Notes: generated from the sequence alone by a model not told the origin. A stretch of 64,000 nt of DNA from Plantago major (GCA_026545765.1 CM048841.1:87836636-87900635), one strand, 5' to 3'; numbered from the stretch's first letter, positions 33,928 to 45,519 are shown. Numbers and translations: made by a program.

Positions 33928-34184
33928 ATGTCATTTTTCAATATTTGTGATATATAATATTATTTTTATAAAGTTTGGTCCGATTTTTGGTTTGGTTTAA
34001 CTTGTTTTGGAGTTTTTGAACATGTAGATTTTTTGTTAGTTCAAATTGTAACTATACTCTTTATTTCATTGATCTACTAAAATTCGTATTGAAAAGAAAG
34101 AAAGAAAAAAAGTTGAAAATAACTCAATTGGATAAATTTTTTTATTTTCCTCGTACAAAAGATCGGGTTTGTAAATAAATGATA

Positions 34185-34245
34185 AATAATAATAATAATA
34201 ATATTAATATTATTATTATTATTAACAACAATAATAATAATAATA
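34185..34245. repeat. AAT/ATT-type microsatellite
   Basis: Runs of AAT and TAT/ATT triplets, partly palindromic (AATAATAAT...ATTATTATT), inside the Harbinger derivative. Confidence 0.85.
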
Positions 34246-34486
34246 TGAATTTAATGAATCAGGCGAAGGCAATTTGAATCAAGACAATGAGCCGAATCGA
34301 ATCGAATCGAGGCGAATGGAATCTGAATCAATGGAATCGAATCGAATGAGTTTTCAGTTGAAAAGAACAGATCCTAACTTGGTAATTGAAGAGTTATTGT
34401 TAACTGGACAAGGTGGAAAAGTATTTTTAGTGTTGCAAAATATAACCATGTGTCGTGCAAACTAAAAAGTGGAGCCGCTTTCATCG

Positions 34487-35051
34487 GGTAAAATGTACAA
34501 ATGTATCCTATGTTCTTCAAAATATATACGGATGTACTTCATGTTCTTGAAATTGCACGAATGTACCCCATGTTCTTTAAAAGTATGTACACTTGCTCCA
34601 AGTGAACTTATTTTTTTGCATAAAAATCTTAAATATTCACTAATTATAAGAACAATAAATTGATTTTATTTTATATAATGTAAGAGTTTATAACAAATAT
34701 TATGGTAGTTTTAAAAAAAAATTATTAAGAATTATATAAAATTAGAAAAAATTATTAAAGGTTCAAATTAAATATGAAAATAAAATGAAGAAAATAATAT
34801 GTTTTTCTTTATAATTTTTTTTTCAATTATATAAATGCATTAATATAATTTTCTAAAATTGTTAGATAGTTTCACTTATATATTTTCAGATCAATAATAA
34901 TTCATAATATACACTATATTTTCATAACTCTTTTGCCTTCAATAAATTTGATAACTTTTTGTAGTGCTATTATAAATTTTTATAATATCACTACAATAGT
35001 TTTTTATAATTTTTTTATTTATATAATTATTTTTTTAATTTAACAAAGTTG

Positions 35052-35115
<64 letters not shown>

Positions 35116-35420
35116 TTCTTTTAATTTTAACATATTTCTATTTTTTTCCATTTTATTATAATTTTTTATTTGTTTTAATAATTTTAAATTATTTTTATTG
35201 CTTTTTGTTTCAAAAAATAAATATATATTGTGAATTTTAACACTTGTATGCTTGAAAAAACAAATTCACTTGCACACATGGAGAGTGTAACACACACAAT
35301 TATTGGAGTAAGTGTGTATACTATGAAAGAATATGAGGTACATCCGTATAATTTGAAGAACATGAAGTATTTCCGTGCATATTTTGAAAAACATATGGTA
35401 CATGTGTGCATTTTACCCCG
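34487..35420. mobile_element. long-TIR element with AT-rich centre, non-coding
   Basis: The left end GGTAAAATGTACAAATGTATCC and the inverted right end GGTAAAATGCACACATGTACC start arms of at least 120 bases that share TTCATGTTCTT, ACGGATGTAC and CATGTTCTTTAAAAGTATGTACAC-like segments. The centre is AT-rich with a TA microsatellite. At the matching point copy B runs straight through (about 55440, GTGGAGCCTCTTCCATTGGGAGGACC), so this is a copy A insertion. The exact ends and target duplication are not settled. It may be Mu-like. Confidence 0.7.
35052..35114. repeat. (TA)n microsatellite
   Basis: About 31 consecutive TA units, inside the long-TIR element. Confidence 0.95.
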
Positions 35421-36270
35421 CTCCTTCCTTTCATCTAGAGGACCTATGTTTTCTTCTCATATTCCCAACTTCCGAATTACGAAATCATTCATGCTCCACT
35501 TGCGTGCGTGTTAGAGCACTTCGAAGATGGCAAAAATTTAGAGAGGAAACTATTTATTTATACTGTGTCAGAGACCAAGATACAATGTATAAGAATGGAG
35601 GACTTGGACTGCAAATGAAATTACAAGGACTCAGCTGAATTGAAGAACTTTTGGGAGCGCTTCAAAGTTCAAACAATTAAACAATCACAAAATAATTTGT
35701 ACATAGAGCCTCAAATATTATACTTCCCAATTTCTAGGGTTCTTTATAATCGAAAAACTTTAGCAGTATATTTCATTTTCCAATGTGGCCCTGTTTCTGT
35801 AAATTCCTTGCATACACTGCAGAGATTCAGTGGGATTGTGGAAATTGACACTTCTGATATTTCTCTCGCTGTTTATTCGGTACCAGTTTATAATCTTTCT
35901 TCGTTGAATGAAAATTTTAATCATTTTACTTGCAATAACATTTCACACCATTGGTTTCAAGGTTTCAGAACCAGTTAGTGTACCCAGCCAGAATGAAGAT
36001 GAATTGGGAAAACGAGAACGTTAATTTTTCGCATTGTTGAGCTTTCTGCGTATTTTGGCACTGTAATATTTTGATACTTGAGTTCTAAAGGTGATTGACA
36101 CAAGCACATAAATCTCATTACATTTCAGACAGTGATAGTACTCATTCCGTTACAGCAGTAGTCACACTCTATATTTATTGGTGTTTTTTTGCTGTCAGTG
36201 TTTATTCAAATTTCACAGCTAGAGGTTCCTGTCATCATCAGCATGTTACACCTCTTTACATCATCATCAG
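35421..36270. other. copy A intergenic DNA homologous to 55460-56600 and 62326-62460
   Basis: No coding sequence is supported. It shares GGACCTATGTTTTCTTCTCAT, ATAAGAATGGAGGACT, CAATTTCTAGGGTTC and TGATAGTACTCATT with copy B. In copy B a complete copia element separates the last match from the continuation at 62326. Confidence 0.65.
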
Positions 36271-36847
36271 ATACACCTCATTATCTTGTGACATACTGCT
36301 CGAGTACTAGCACGAAACCCATGGCGATTGCGTACATGTTCGGGGTAATATTCATTTCTTCAATTCAAGCTGGTATCATATAAGCTAGATTGATATTGGG
36401 TTCTAAAATCTGTAGCCTCACCACTCACTTTCCATGAATATCTGCAAGTTATGATCATAGTAATTTGCATGACTATGCACGATTTTGGCAAAGTTTTTGG
36501 TGGTATCCTGCATAATTAAGATTTAAGAGTATGTTTGTCCAAGTTATGATCATACCGGTGAGGGTGACTCATCGTGTTAGTGATGGAACGGTTGTTGTAG
36601 TTATACTCTTCATCATCCTTGCTCTGATCCAACTTCTTAAGCGCGATAAACTCCTCGGCGTTATAATCTATTTTATTGCAACGTTGAGGTTTGCGTCAAA
36701 CCTTTTCAGATTGATGATCTTCTTCCATGGGTCTTTGACAGGTGTATGCACCCTATGCTCTCGTTCATAAATCTCGTAGGCATCTGGGGCACTTCTACGT
36801 GGCTGTTGTCCTTGCTTGTGATCATATTGTCGTCCGAAATTTCTCAT
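36271..36847 (-). pseudogene. YELYEREHR-motif protein, type II, copy A, broken
   Basis: Homologue of the open gene at 62460-63065. It starts at ATG 36847 with MRNFGRQYDH and keeps one motif copy (DAYEIYEREHRVHTP). One base is missing just after the motif, where this copy has AAAGACCCATGG and the other has AAAGATCCCATGG, shifting the frame to a stop at 36668. The rest of the gene is recognisable down to about 36271, with further internal losses, for example about 50 bases near 36550. Confidence 0.75.
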
Positions 36848-38584
36848 TTCCAACTTTTTTTTCTAAATTGACAAGGGTGTGCTGAGTGGTGATACGATTT
36901 ATCCCTTGTTTGAGCTTGTTTTATAGATAACTTTTCTCAATGTGTGCGTGCAACGGTGCAAGGAATGTGATTCCCGATTTCAACTTTCAAATGCCAGTGG
37001 ATAAAGAAGAGGGGTAAAAATTGATTGTTGGTCAAGGTACACCTTGGAATTCCATAAACCAAAACAGATAGAAATCAAATCTGTCATTGTAACTTTTATG
37101 TATTACTTTGAAGGTAAGAGTAGTACTGTAACAGAGTTCATGAGAGTGAAGTATGAGTTTTATTCAAGAATCATGATTAGTTCTTAATAAAGATACTGTA
37201 AATACAAATCCAAATACAAATCCTGTTTTGTTTAATTCTATGATTAATCTATGTGAGTTCCATGAATGATAAAAGGGATCAATTGATCCTCTCTTGAGAT
37301 TTTATAGAAAAGCCACTAGTCAGGGTACAGAATGTGCCTAAAATGTAACAGAAAGAAACAAATGTTTCTGGAACTGGAATCTGTCTATCTTTGCATATCT
37401 GTGTGTGGATGGGAAATACATATTATATGTACATTGATAGGCTTTATAAACCGACTAACAATATATATATCCTGCTAAGTGTACATTATTCTTGAGTATG
37501 CATAAGATCCCAGGTTTCTTGTTCAAATATTCCATTCTTGTCTCTCTCTTTTCTTTCCATACAAATATCTGCTGTGATTTATCTGGATCAATATTGTGCA
37601 GGGAGCACCAGAATTTTATGGAACAAGAATTTTACTTAATTGGCATAATTTGCCAAATTAGTTACCGAACAGAGATTTATAGAAGCTGTGGATAACATTT
37701 GCTAGGTGTACATCGATGGATTTCTTCTGCAGACCATTATCACCGTTTTTTATTGAAAGTTTTACGTGTTCCTTCTTTCCTTACCAATGTCTGCTGCTTC
37801 TATCTAATCTGGATTATCAATCTGAGGTGCCTGTTCAATTGTGAATTTTATTATCATTTTGAGCACTGAAGTGAGGTAGCTGTATTTTGCCTCAAATTTC
37901 AAATATAGAAATTTGGTTTTGCTTTGATTAGCCCTGTTATCATCAACCAGTCTCAAGCTATTAGCCCTGTTCTCAGATCAGAAGAGCGTTAAGGTATAGT
38001 GCAAAATAGTTCATTGATATCATTAGTATTATACACAGAATCCATCCTGTTTGCTCTATACCACTCCCGTTTTTCCAATTCTAATGAATCATAACAAGTT
38101 GATCTATCCACCGTGAAAGCTATACCTCGAAACATGACTGGAAAAAGGAAGGATAGACCTTTCTACTTGCAAAACAAAAGTGTCAACCAGATAGAATTTG
38201 GCAAAGCAAGATCAGATATCATTGTCCCAGCCAGAAGAACGATCCTGATGATTAGTTCCAGCTATTTTAGATAAGATTGACCATGATAATGGAAGCATGA
38301 AGCCACAATGATTATCCATCTGCAACTAACTTCACTATAAGTCTATAACATAAATGAGACACATACATGCTTATTAATTACTAGTATTTCTTTAAATCAT
38401 TCTGTAACACCAATAATAGTTCCACTCTATATATGGTGCCTTCATTGTTTATTCAGAGAGGTTCTTGTGCTCATGCATCCCTCTAAAACACAACACATGA
38501 CTCAAATCAAACAAGATAAATTCCATAGTCAACTTAGTCCTTCTCGATCTGCTGTTATCTTTAGATTATGTCGTAGTTTCTCAG
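36848..38584. other. intergenic, end of copy A and junction with copy B
   Basis: Up to about 37900 the DNA matches 63066-63990, including ATGCATAAGATCCCAGGTT, ATTTTATGGAACAAGAATTTTACT and GTGTACATCGATGGATTTCTTCTGCAGACC. From about 38540 sequence homologous to DUF707 intron 2 begins, marking the start of copy B. Between 37900 and 38540 nothing is recognised. No coding sequence is supported. Confidence 0.55.
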
Positions 38585-38721
38585 CTAACCGTTTTCCTTG
38601 ATGCTGGAACTATTGGGAACAGGTTGGCAGGGAAGTCAAGTCAAAACCAGAGTGTGACAGATTTATCAAAGGTTTGTGTTCTAATGATATGCAATTTAAG
38701 CTTCTATAATCTGCTTCGTCC

Positions 38722-38793
<72 letters not shown>

Positions 38794-39112
38794 ACTTGAT
38801 CCTAATACCCTGGTGTTGTTTTCGTTGCATTAAATCCTCTAGAATTTCAGAAACTCTGATCCAAGATTGATTCGCAAAGAGAGTTTTCTCAGCACATCTT
38901 TTCGTGAATTTTGGAATGAAAAGGGTAATTAATGTTGTAGAAGTTTGTAGTCCTAATCATACTTGAAATTTTGGGGCATAGAACTTTACTTTTCTTGATA
39001 TACAACATGTCTGCCAAAGAATCTTATTACAAGTCTATTGGCATCAATCCTTCTACAGTCAAGTCTGTAGGCTTTGATAATTGATCCCGTCAAGTTCCTG
39101 GGTCATGATTGA
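38585..39112 (+). pseudogene. DUF707 gene remnant in copy B
   Basis: 38585-38671 copies DUF707 exon 3 with its splice borders (CTCAG before, GTTTGTG after). A TA microsatellite follows. Then comes a piece of the large intron 10 (about 38791-39009), then the last part of the final exon (from about 39010, GCCAAAGAATCTTATTACAAG) to the equivalent stop at 39110-39112. Exons 4-13 are missing, and the last-exon copy has an insertion (GATAATTGATCC) with an in-frame stop. It is a dead copy made by duplication plus deletion, not retroposition, since introns are included. Confidence 0.9.
38725..38790. repeat. (AT)n microsatellite
   Basis: About 33 AT units, placed exactly where DUF707 exons 4 to 10 are missing, so it may mark the deletion joint. 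Confidence 0.95.
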
Positions 39113-39472
39113 CGGATTGTGATGTATTAGCCTATGACAGACCGCTTTATGTTCAGGTCCAGAGAACCATATTCCATAAAAAACATTGAGACGAGTCATA
39201 TGACCAAAAGAAATAGAAAAAAGAACTACATTGCTGAAAGTTTCAGTATATCTTATACTTGTAGATACAAGATTTTTTTATAATTAAATTAAATGTTTTT
39301 GGTGATCATGTCATGCTTTTGTCACCAAATTTTATTTTATCTGTATTACAATGGAAAATAAATCAAGGAAAGTTACAATAAGGTACAGTATATCTTATTT
39401 GTACAGTTAATGGAACCAAGTTATCATCCAAAAAAGGTGATGGAACTTTTAAACCATCAACTTGGCCAATAC

Positions 39473-40051
39473 TCAATAGTCATATGCATTTGTAGACATC
39501 CACTTGCTCAATTCGAACTTCTTGTGCTTCATAGCAAGAAATTTATCTGCCTTCGAGTCGATGTTTTCCTCAGAAAACGATTCATTACCATCGTTAGGGC
39601 GGTGATAACATTGCACATTGCTTCCCTTCTGATACCAATGATCAGAACTGACTTCTTCATGCCCACGGGGTATTGTAGAACCGTTCGGGCCTTGTTCATA
39701 AGTGTGTAGTCTGTGCTCACGTTCATAAAGCTCATAGGCACTGCGTGGTTTTGCATGATTGTTGTAGTGTCTAGTAAATGTACCTGTTTCAGTTTCAGAA
39801 GGTTTTGGCGAAACAGCCAGAACTGTGTCAAATGTACGTACCCTGTGCTCCCGTTCATAGAGCTGGTAAGCATCTGGGGTTCTACGTGGTTTCATGTGCC
39901 TCGTTTCTAGAGCTTGATGTTTTGGCAGGCCAATTTGGATATCGATGGGTGTATGCACCCGGTGCTCAGCTTCGTAAAGCTCGTAGGCATTTGGGACTCT
40001 ACGCAGTTTTCCATATTTTTCGCGGTGCATGAATCTTCTCATTGTGTCCAT
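39473..40051 (-). CDS. YELYEREHR-motif protein, type I, copy B
   Basis: 192-residue single-exon frame, duplicate of 27700-28287. It begins MDTMRRFMHREKYG and ends ELSKWMSTNAYDY, like copy A. It keeps the three motif units (NAYELYEAEHRVHTP, DAYQLYEREHRVRTF, SAYELYEREHRLHTY) and the IDSKADKFLAMKHKKFE tail. Between copies, substitutions and one 3-residue loss (around the third motif) keep the frame, whereas the neighbouring DUF707 remnant has decayed. The family is not recognised. It probably has the same unknown role as copy A. The promoter side (40052-40250) is also partly conserved. Confidence 0.75.
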   Translation of the reverse strand: MDTMRRFMHREKYGKLRRVPNAYELYEAEHRVHTPIDIQIGLPKHQALETRHMKPRRTPDAYQLYEREHRVRTFDTVLAVSPKPSETETGTFTRHYNNHAKPRSAYELYEREHRLHTYEQGPNGSTIPRGHEEVSSDHWYQKGSNVQCYHRPNDGNESFSEENIDSKADKFLAMKHKKFELSKWMSTNAYDY

Positions 40052-40569
40052 TTTTGTTGTTGTTGATGAGGCTTTGAGATTTGTAAGGCTTAGTGGGTGT
40101 TTGATACAAAGTGAATGATGTTAGAAGTGGATTTATAGTTTTCTGAAATTAAGAATTATGCATGATGGAATCTCATTCTTTTAATTTAGTCCTTCTGTTG
40201 CCGTGTTTTTAATTGGGTTAGAATAATGGTCCTGGCATTTGAATTGAAGTCTTGTGCTTGTAGGACATTTTGTGCGTCATTTTTTTTTAGATACACTATT
40301 AAAATTATAATATTTAGCATTGAACAACTTTATCATCAATAAATTCTCTAATAACATTTCAATCATTCTCTATATGGAGAAAATAATCACCCTTTTCGGG
40401 GATCGAACCCGTAACCTCTTGGATACGGAGTGTCTGTCTATATGCAACGTTTTTGAGTTTCAACTAGAAAAAATTCATGGCATTGTTTAAAATGTGTGCA
40501 ACTAGATCTGTGTCAGGGTAATCTCCACCAGATTAAAATGTAGTGTGACAATCTTTCATTATAAATTAC

Positions 40570-40650
<81 letters not shown>

Positions 40651-40963
40651 AAAATTTAAAATTTATTACGAATGTACATTTCGCTAATTTTTCAAACTTT
40701 TTTATCCGTATGGATTATGAGTATTTCTTCATCAAATTTTATCACACAAACCTATATAGTTGGATGGAGAAAGTATGTTTTTACTAAATTTTAGAAAAAA
40801 GATGACGTTTTATTGTAATAATTTTACATCACACGAAATGAATGTTAGATGGTAAATATGTAAACCTGCATGCCCTCATGACAAGAAATTATTTGGCTTA
40901 TCAAAAGTAAACTAGACAGAATTTAGTGGGCGTTGTGCATTACCTCGATATTTGTTAAATAAC
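40052..40963. other. upstream region of the type I copy B gene, AT-rich
   Basis: No coding sequence is supported. It includes the gene's promoter, a 70-base TA microsatellite at 40576-40645, and sequence matching 28816-28930 of copy A (ACGAATGTACATTTCG, GACGTTTTATTGTAA). Confidence 0.5.
40576..40645. repeat. (AT)n microsatellite
   Basis: About 35 AT units. Confidence 0.95.
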
Positions 40964-41176
40964 GGGAAGGATCCTCTACCCTATTAAATACCTCACTTAA
41001 TATTCCACTCATATTATTGGACCACGTGGCATGTTAATTAAGAAAAATTAACTGGTGATATTAACTATAGTTAACAACTAACAAACAACAAAATCTTCAC
41101 AACATTTTCTTTTCTCTCGATTATCTATTTTATTACTAAAAATAGGGTACACTATTTGTCACAGTAATATGCAAAT

Positions 41177-44100
41177 TAGGGTTGTTCATAATCCGGTCCG
41201 GACCGGAAAATAGACCGGTTAATCCGGTTCGGTTTCTGGTTTACACAATTTGATGGAATCCAGATCCGGTCCGGTTCCGGTAAAAAACCGGACATATCCG
41301 GTACAAGACCGGAATAACCGGAATATGTTAAAATTGTAAAATATAACTATATTTCCTTGTTTGTTAATGTTTTGATTCTGGAGAATTTTAATTCTTAAAA
41401 CTTTTACCTTACTTCAAACTCCTTTTTGTATTTAAACATTACTAACCAACAAGAATTTAAATACCTGTCTCGAGAAGTTGTTGCAGAGGCTCTCAAACAA
41501 TCTAACAGTTTTCACTCTAAGATCGACTCAAATTTCTTCAAAGTAAGTTTTTTAATATTCCACTATATTAGCTTCTTCTCTATATGGCTTCTGGACTGAG
41601 CAGAAAAAAGGTTATTCGATTTCTGAAACTTGCACTCTGTATTAGCTTCTTCTCTATATGGCTTCTCTATATGTTTGATTGTTCATCGAATTAGTGCACT
41701 TTGTAATATACTAGTATATACTCTGTTATTTTCCTCTCACCGAAACTTGCTACTTTGGTCGGTCGGTAACTTGTGCCAATATGTTCTGTTTTCTTTCTTG
41801 GTCGGTGAGTCTTTGTCGGTGATGATGCTATTATCTAAATCAATGAGTAGTACAGAGTATGATAGTAATAATGTGAACAACTCAACATTAAACACACAAT
41901 TGTAGATAATTAATTTAATTTGATAATTAATTAAGTAGTAACAAGTAGTACAAGTGTACAACGTAACTAGTTTGTTTGTAAGTTTTGAAAAAAATTCAAG
42001 CACACAGACATCACACTACCAATACATTATATTATTTATCTAATTATTTTGTTGTTTTGTTGCTACTAATTTGCAAACTAGTGTTCTGTTTAGTCAAATT
42101 TCTCCTTTGCTAGTTTGCTTTAATTTACAGAATATGTTTGTTTATTAAAATTAGTTTTCTAATGTAATGCTATTGTCCTCTCAAGTATATTTTACTAATC
42201 AACTGTGTTGTTTGCAGATGTCATCATCCAAAAAAAAAGAGCACATGTGTACTCTGATCGAACATGCACACCACTTACTGATGAAGAAATATTAGAAGTA
42301 CAGGGTTCGTGCCCGGAGTGGAAGAAGTTAACGAGCGGGCGAGTCTATATCAAAAGAGTACATAAAAAGAGATCTGACTTTTGGGATGGTTTCGTGGAGT
42401 ACTTAGGTGACAAGGGCCTTGATTTGAATGTAAGTATTGTGACTCTCGCTTGTCACGATCCTAATAAAGAATGGTTCTACGAATATTGGCATCCATTTTA
42501 GGGCTTGTGTGCGTAATCCCAATAACAAAGGTAAAGGAAAGCAATCTGTATTAGTAACAAGGCCCGGGAATGGTGATAAAGAGGGTGAAGATGGTGAAGC
42601 GAAATTGAAATGTGTCAGTGAATGAAAGAGGTTAGGGATGTTGTTTTTTATATGATCATAGTTGATGAGTTGCCTTTTAAATTTGTTGAGAACATTGAAT
42701 TTAGGAATTTGATGGAAAAAGCTTGTCCTAAATTTCAAGTAATGTCACGAGCCACTGTCACACGTGATTGTCTTGCTATTTATAAGATGGAAAAGGTCAA
42801 GTTGAAGGATTTTTTTAGAGATTCGTGTCAACGAATTTGCATCACAACTGACACTTGGACTTCAAATCAAACCTTGAATTACATGTGCATCACTTCACAT
42901 TGCATTGATAATGATTGGAAACTGAACAAGAGAATCATCAATTTTTGTCCAATTTCTAGTCACAAAGGTGAAGCTATTGGTAGATCTATTGAGTCTTGTT
43001 TAGAAGCATGGGATATAGAAGATAAGCTTTTTACTGTAACGGTTGATAATGCTAGCTCGAATGATGTAGCATGTGCATACTTGAGAAGGATGGTCCAGCG
43101 CACTGGTTGTTTTAATGATGGCAATTTTCTACATGTAAGATGCATGGCGCATATAGTTAATCTTATTGTGTGGGATGGAATAGCAAAGCAAGGTACTAGC
43201 ATTAACAGGGTAAGGACTGCAGTCAAATATATCAAGAATTCACCGGCAAGATTATCAAGATTTGAAGAACTTGCGGATAAGGCTAATATAGATTGCAAAT
43301 CTCGTTTATCACTTGATTGTCCTACTCGTTGGAACTCTACTTACACAATGTTAGATACCGCATTGAAATACCAGAAGGTCTTTAGTGGGGTAAGTTTACC
43401 ACATTGAGAGGGCATGGCAAGTGATGAGATGCCTCCCGAGGTTGATGATTGGAAAAAAGTGGAGAGACTAGTGGTGTTTTTGAAAGGATTTTACATGTTG
43501 ACTCGTCGTGTTTCTGGAACTTCATATTTGACTTGTAATAAGGGGATTTTTGAAATTGCTTCCACATTTGATATGCTGAATAAGTGGGAGAAACATAATG
43601 ATGTTGATTTTAAAGCTATGGCTGGGGCTATGAAGTTGAAATATGACAAATATTGGGGTAAAGTGGAGAAAATGAATAAGTTGATTTATGTTGCGGTTAT
43701 TCTTGACCCACATTCTAAGTTGGAGGTTGTTGAATTGACTTTAATGGACATGCATGGCCCGACAAAGGGAAAGGAATTGGCTACTGAGGTGAAAGATCTG
43801 GCATATTCATTGTTTGATGAGAATAGGGGTATGTACTCTTCTGTGACTCCGCAAAATGACCAAAATGATCATATAGTGTCTAGTGGTGGTGTGGATGATC
43901 TAGGTAGTGGCATAGACTATGTGAAAAGTATTCAAGATAGGGCCAAGAGATTGAAAGGGTCAAGTGGTCATGTGACAAGGAGTGAATTTGAAAGGTACAT
44001 GAATGAAGCATTAGGAGATGATGAAGCTGATATGGAGACATTGGCTTGGTGGCGTCTAAATGAGCGTAGGTTTCCAATTGTTTCACGTATGGCGCGTGAT

Positions 44101-45168
44101 ATACTTGCTATCCCATTGTCTACAGTTGCATCGGAATCCGCATTTAGTGCAGGAGGATGCACGATTGATCAATTCCGAAGTTCTTTGAGTCCGAAGGTAA
44201 TATACTTGAACATATATAGTCTATTTTATTTTCAAAATTATTTTCATTAATTATACTAATATGATTCTTATATAACACTAAAATGCTAGACGGTTCAAGC
44301 ACTCATTTGTACTTAAGATTGGCTTCGAGCAAAGAAATCACCCAATTATTCACGTGACATGGATGAAAATTTACGGGAGTTGGAAGAAATAGAGAAGGGT
44401 AAGTTGTCCATGTATATAATGTATATTCATACTAATTTTTAGGATTTTTCGTCTTTTATGTACCTAACATTCTTATTTTTATTTATTTGTTATAGAGTTG
44501 TTGGAAGGTAGTACTACGGAGGAGGAGGATGCCGTCGTCTTCGTAGTGGAGCCTTAATTGAGATTATGAACTTATTGAAGACTTTATATTTCTTTTGAGA
44601 AATCTTTTATTTATTTTATTTTGGACAATTACTAGTTACATTGATTTACACTATGTTGTTTAAGTTATTTTTCCGAGGATTGGTAATTCGATTAGTTGGT
44701 TGATTTTTCTATAAGTTACTCATGTTTCAATTATTTTAGTTGTCATGATATTTAGAATTTTTGCAAATGGAATGAAAATTTGGGAATAAACAGTAAGTGA
44801 CTAAGTGGCAAACACTTGTTTCTAGATTATATCATATATATATGAAACCCGAGATAGTCAATGTCTTTGAATCATTATTCATTAGTCATCCATGAAGATT
44901 ATATTAATACATATCATCAAAGAGCAATTACTAATTATAGTTATTAATTACACACTTAGCAGTTAACACAATAACAAGAAAATGAATTAAAAATTACAAA
45001 AAAAACAAGTGTACAAAGGAGATCCGGTCTATACGGTTCAAAACCGGATCCGAACCGTATTAACCGGTTCAGTTCCGGTCCGGGCCGGATACCTACCGGA
45101 CTGGTTTACGGTCCATGCATTTTCATGAATCCGGTTCCGGTCCGGTTATGGACCGGCGAACAGCCCTA
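41177..45168 (+). mobile_element. hAT transposon, full length, decayed transposase
   Basis: A 3992-bp element with TIRs TAGGGTTGTTC and (inverted) TAGGGCTGTTC. It is flanked by perfect 8-base direct repeats ATGCAAAT (41169-41176 and 45169-45176), diagnostic for hAT. Both subterminal regions are packed with CCGGT/ACCGG words in both orientations (about 41190-41320 and 45025-45160), as expected for transposase binding clusters. The interior codes for a hAT transposase with several breaks (42218-44557). It sits inside the large inverted-repeat element. Confidence 0.93.
42218..44557 (+). pseudogene. hAT transposase (RICESLEEPER/Ac-like), broken
   Basis: Start region at ATG 42218 after an intron-like TTTGCAG; an A-run at about 42230 already shifts the frame. 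A BED zinc-finger region is incomplete (only a RACVRNPNN-like end at about 42500). The catalytic body at 42622-43407 has ICITTDTWTSNQTLNYMCIT, VTVDNASSNDVACAYL, RCMAHIVNLIV and DCPTRWNSTYTML. TGA at 43405-43407 interrupts it, then the same frame continues to 44196 with the hAT dimerisation domain: LAWWRLNERRFPIVSRMARD, then STVASESAFSAGGC. Two introns follow (44197-44289 and 44399-44495). TAA at 44314-44316 interrupts ALICT-DWLRA. The end is DAVVFVVEP at 44557. Two stops plus at least two frameshifts make it inactive. Confidence 0.88.
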
Positions 45169-45376
45169 ATGCAAATTAATTTCGGGAGTTTCATTACAAT
45201 ACTGATAATGACATTATTTCACAAAATATATTTGATAGATTTGTTTCGATATGGTTGTTTAACATTTAAATGTATTCGATATCTTCTATACTCCATTATG
45301 TAACATTTAAATGATATTGTGAATTTAAATTACACATTACTAATGCTAATGTTCTTTTCGTCCATTAGAAGTGTAA

Positions 45377-45519
45377 GGCTTTGTTCTTTTCAACTGAAAT
45401 TTATTGAACTGAACTGAATTGTAGTATAAAATATAACTAAGCAGAACTGAACTGAACTAAACTGAATGAAACTGAACTGAACTGAACTGAATGAGTTTTC
45501 AGTTGAAGAGAACAGAGCC
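45377..45519. mobile_element. 143-bp Tourist-like MITE (shares Harbinger TIR)
   Basis: TIRs GGCTTTGTTCTTTTCAACTGAAA and, inverted, GGCTCTGTTCTCTTCAACTGAAAA. TAA flanks both ends (45374-45376 and 45520-45522). The interior is a string of AACTGAACTG words. The ends match those of the 959-bp element at 33416. Confidence 0.88.

Larger units (their letters stand above)
33416..34374 (+). mobile_element. PIF/Harbinger deletion derivative
   Basis: TIRs GGCTCTGTTCTTTTCAACTGAAA and, inverted, GGATCTGTTCTTTTCAACTGAAA. TAA lies directly on both sides (33413-33415 and 34375-34377), the 3-base target of PIF/Harbinger elements. The homologous copy B site near 55341 reads through with a single TAA, confirming the ends. 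Subterminal arrays of AATCG/GAATC words lie inside both TIRs. It carries only the tail of a transposase (33673-33927). Two short MITEs in the window (45377 and 47355) share the TIR. Confidence 0.88.

Noticed and set aside
35049..35240. Open frames through TA microsatellites (also at 40545-40787)
   Set aside because: They translate as alternating Ile and Tyr from a simple repeat, not genes.
40388..40450. tRNA-like B box on the minus strand (GGTTCGATCCC)
   Set aside because: There is a T-arm-like GGGTTCGATCCCC but no acceptor-stem partner, anticodon arm or A box at the right distance. A SINE tail is possible but was not shown.
41568..41680. Short direct repeat AGCTTCTTCTCTATATGGCTTCT inside the hAT element
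   Set aside because: Two copies about 70 bases apart with no known role. Treated as a local duplication in the element's non-coding leader.
42205..42501. 98-codon frame as a separate host gene
   Set aside because: It lies inside the hAT element directly ahead of the transposase body and starts at a GTG. It is better explained as the damaged N-terminal part of the transposase.
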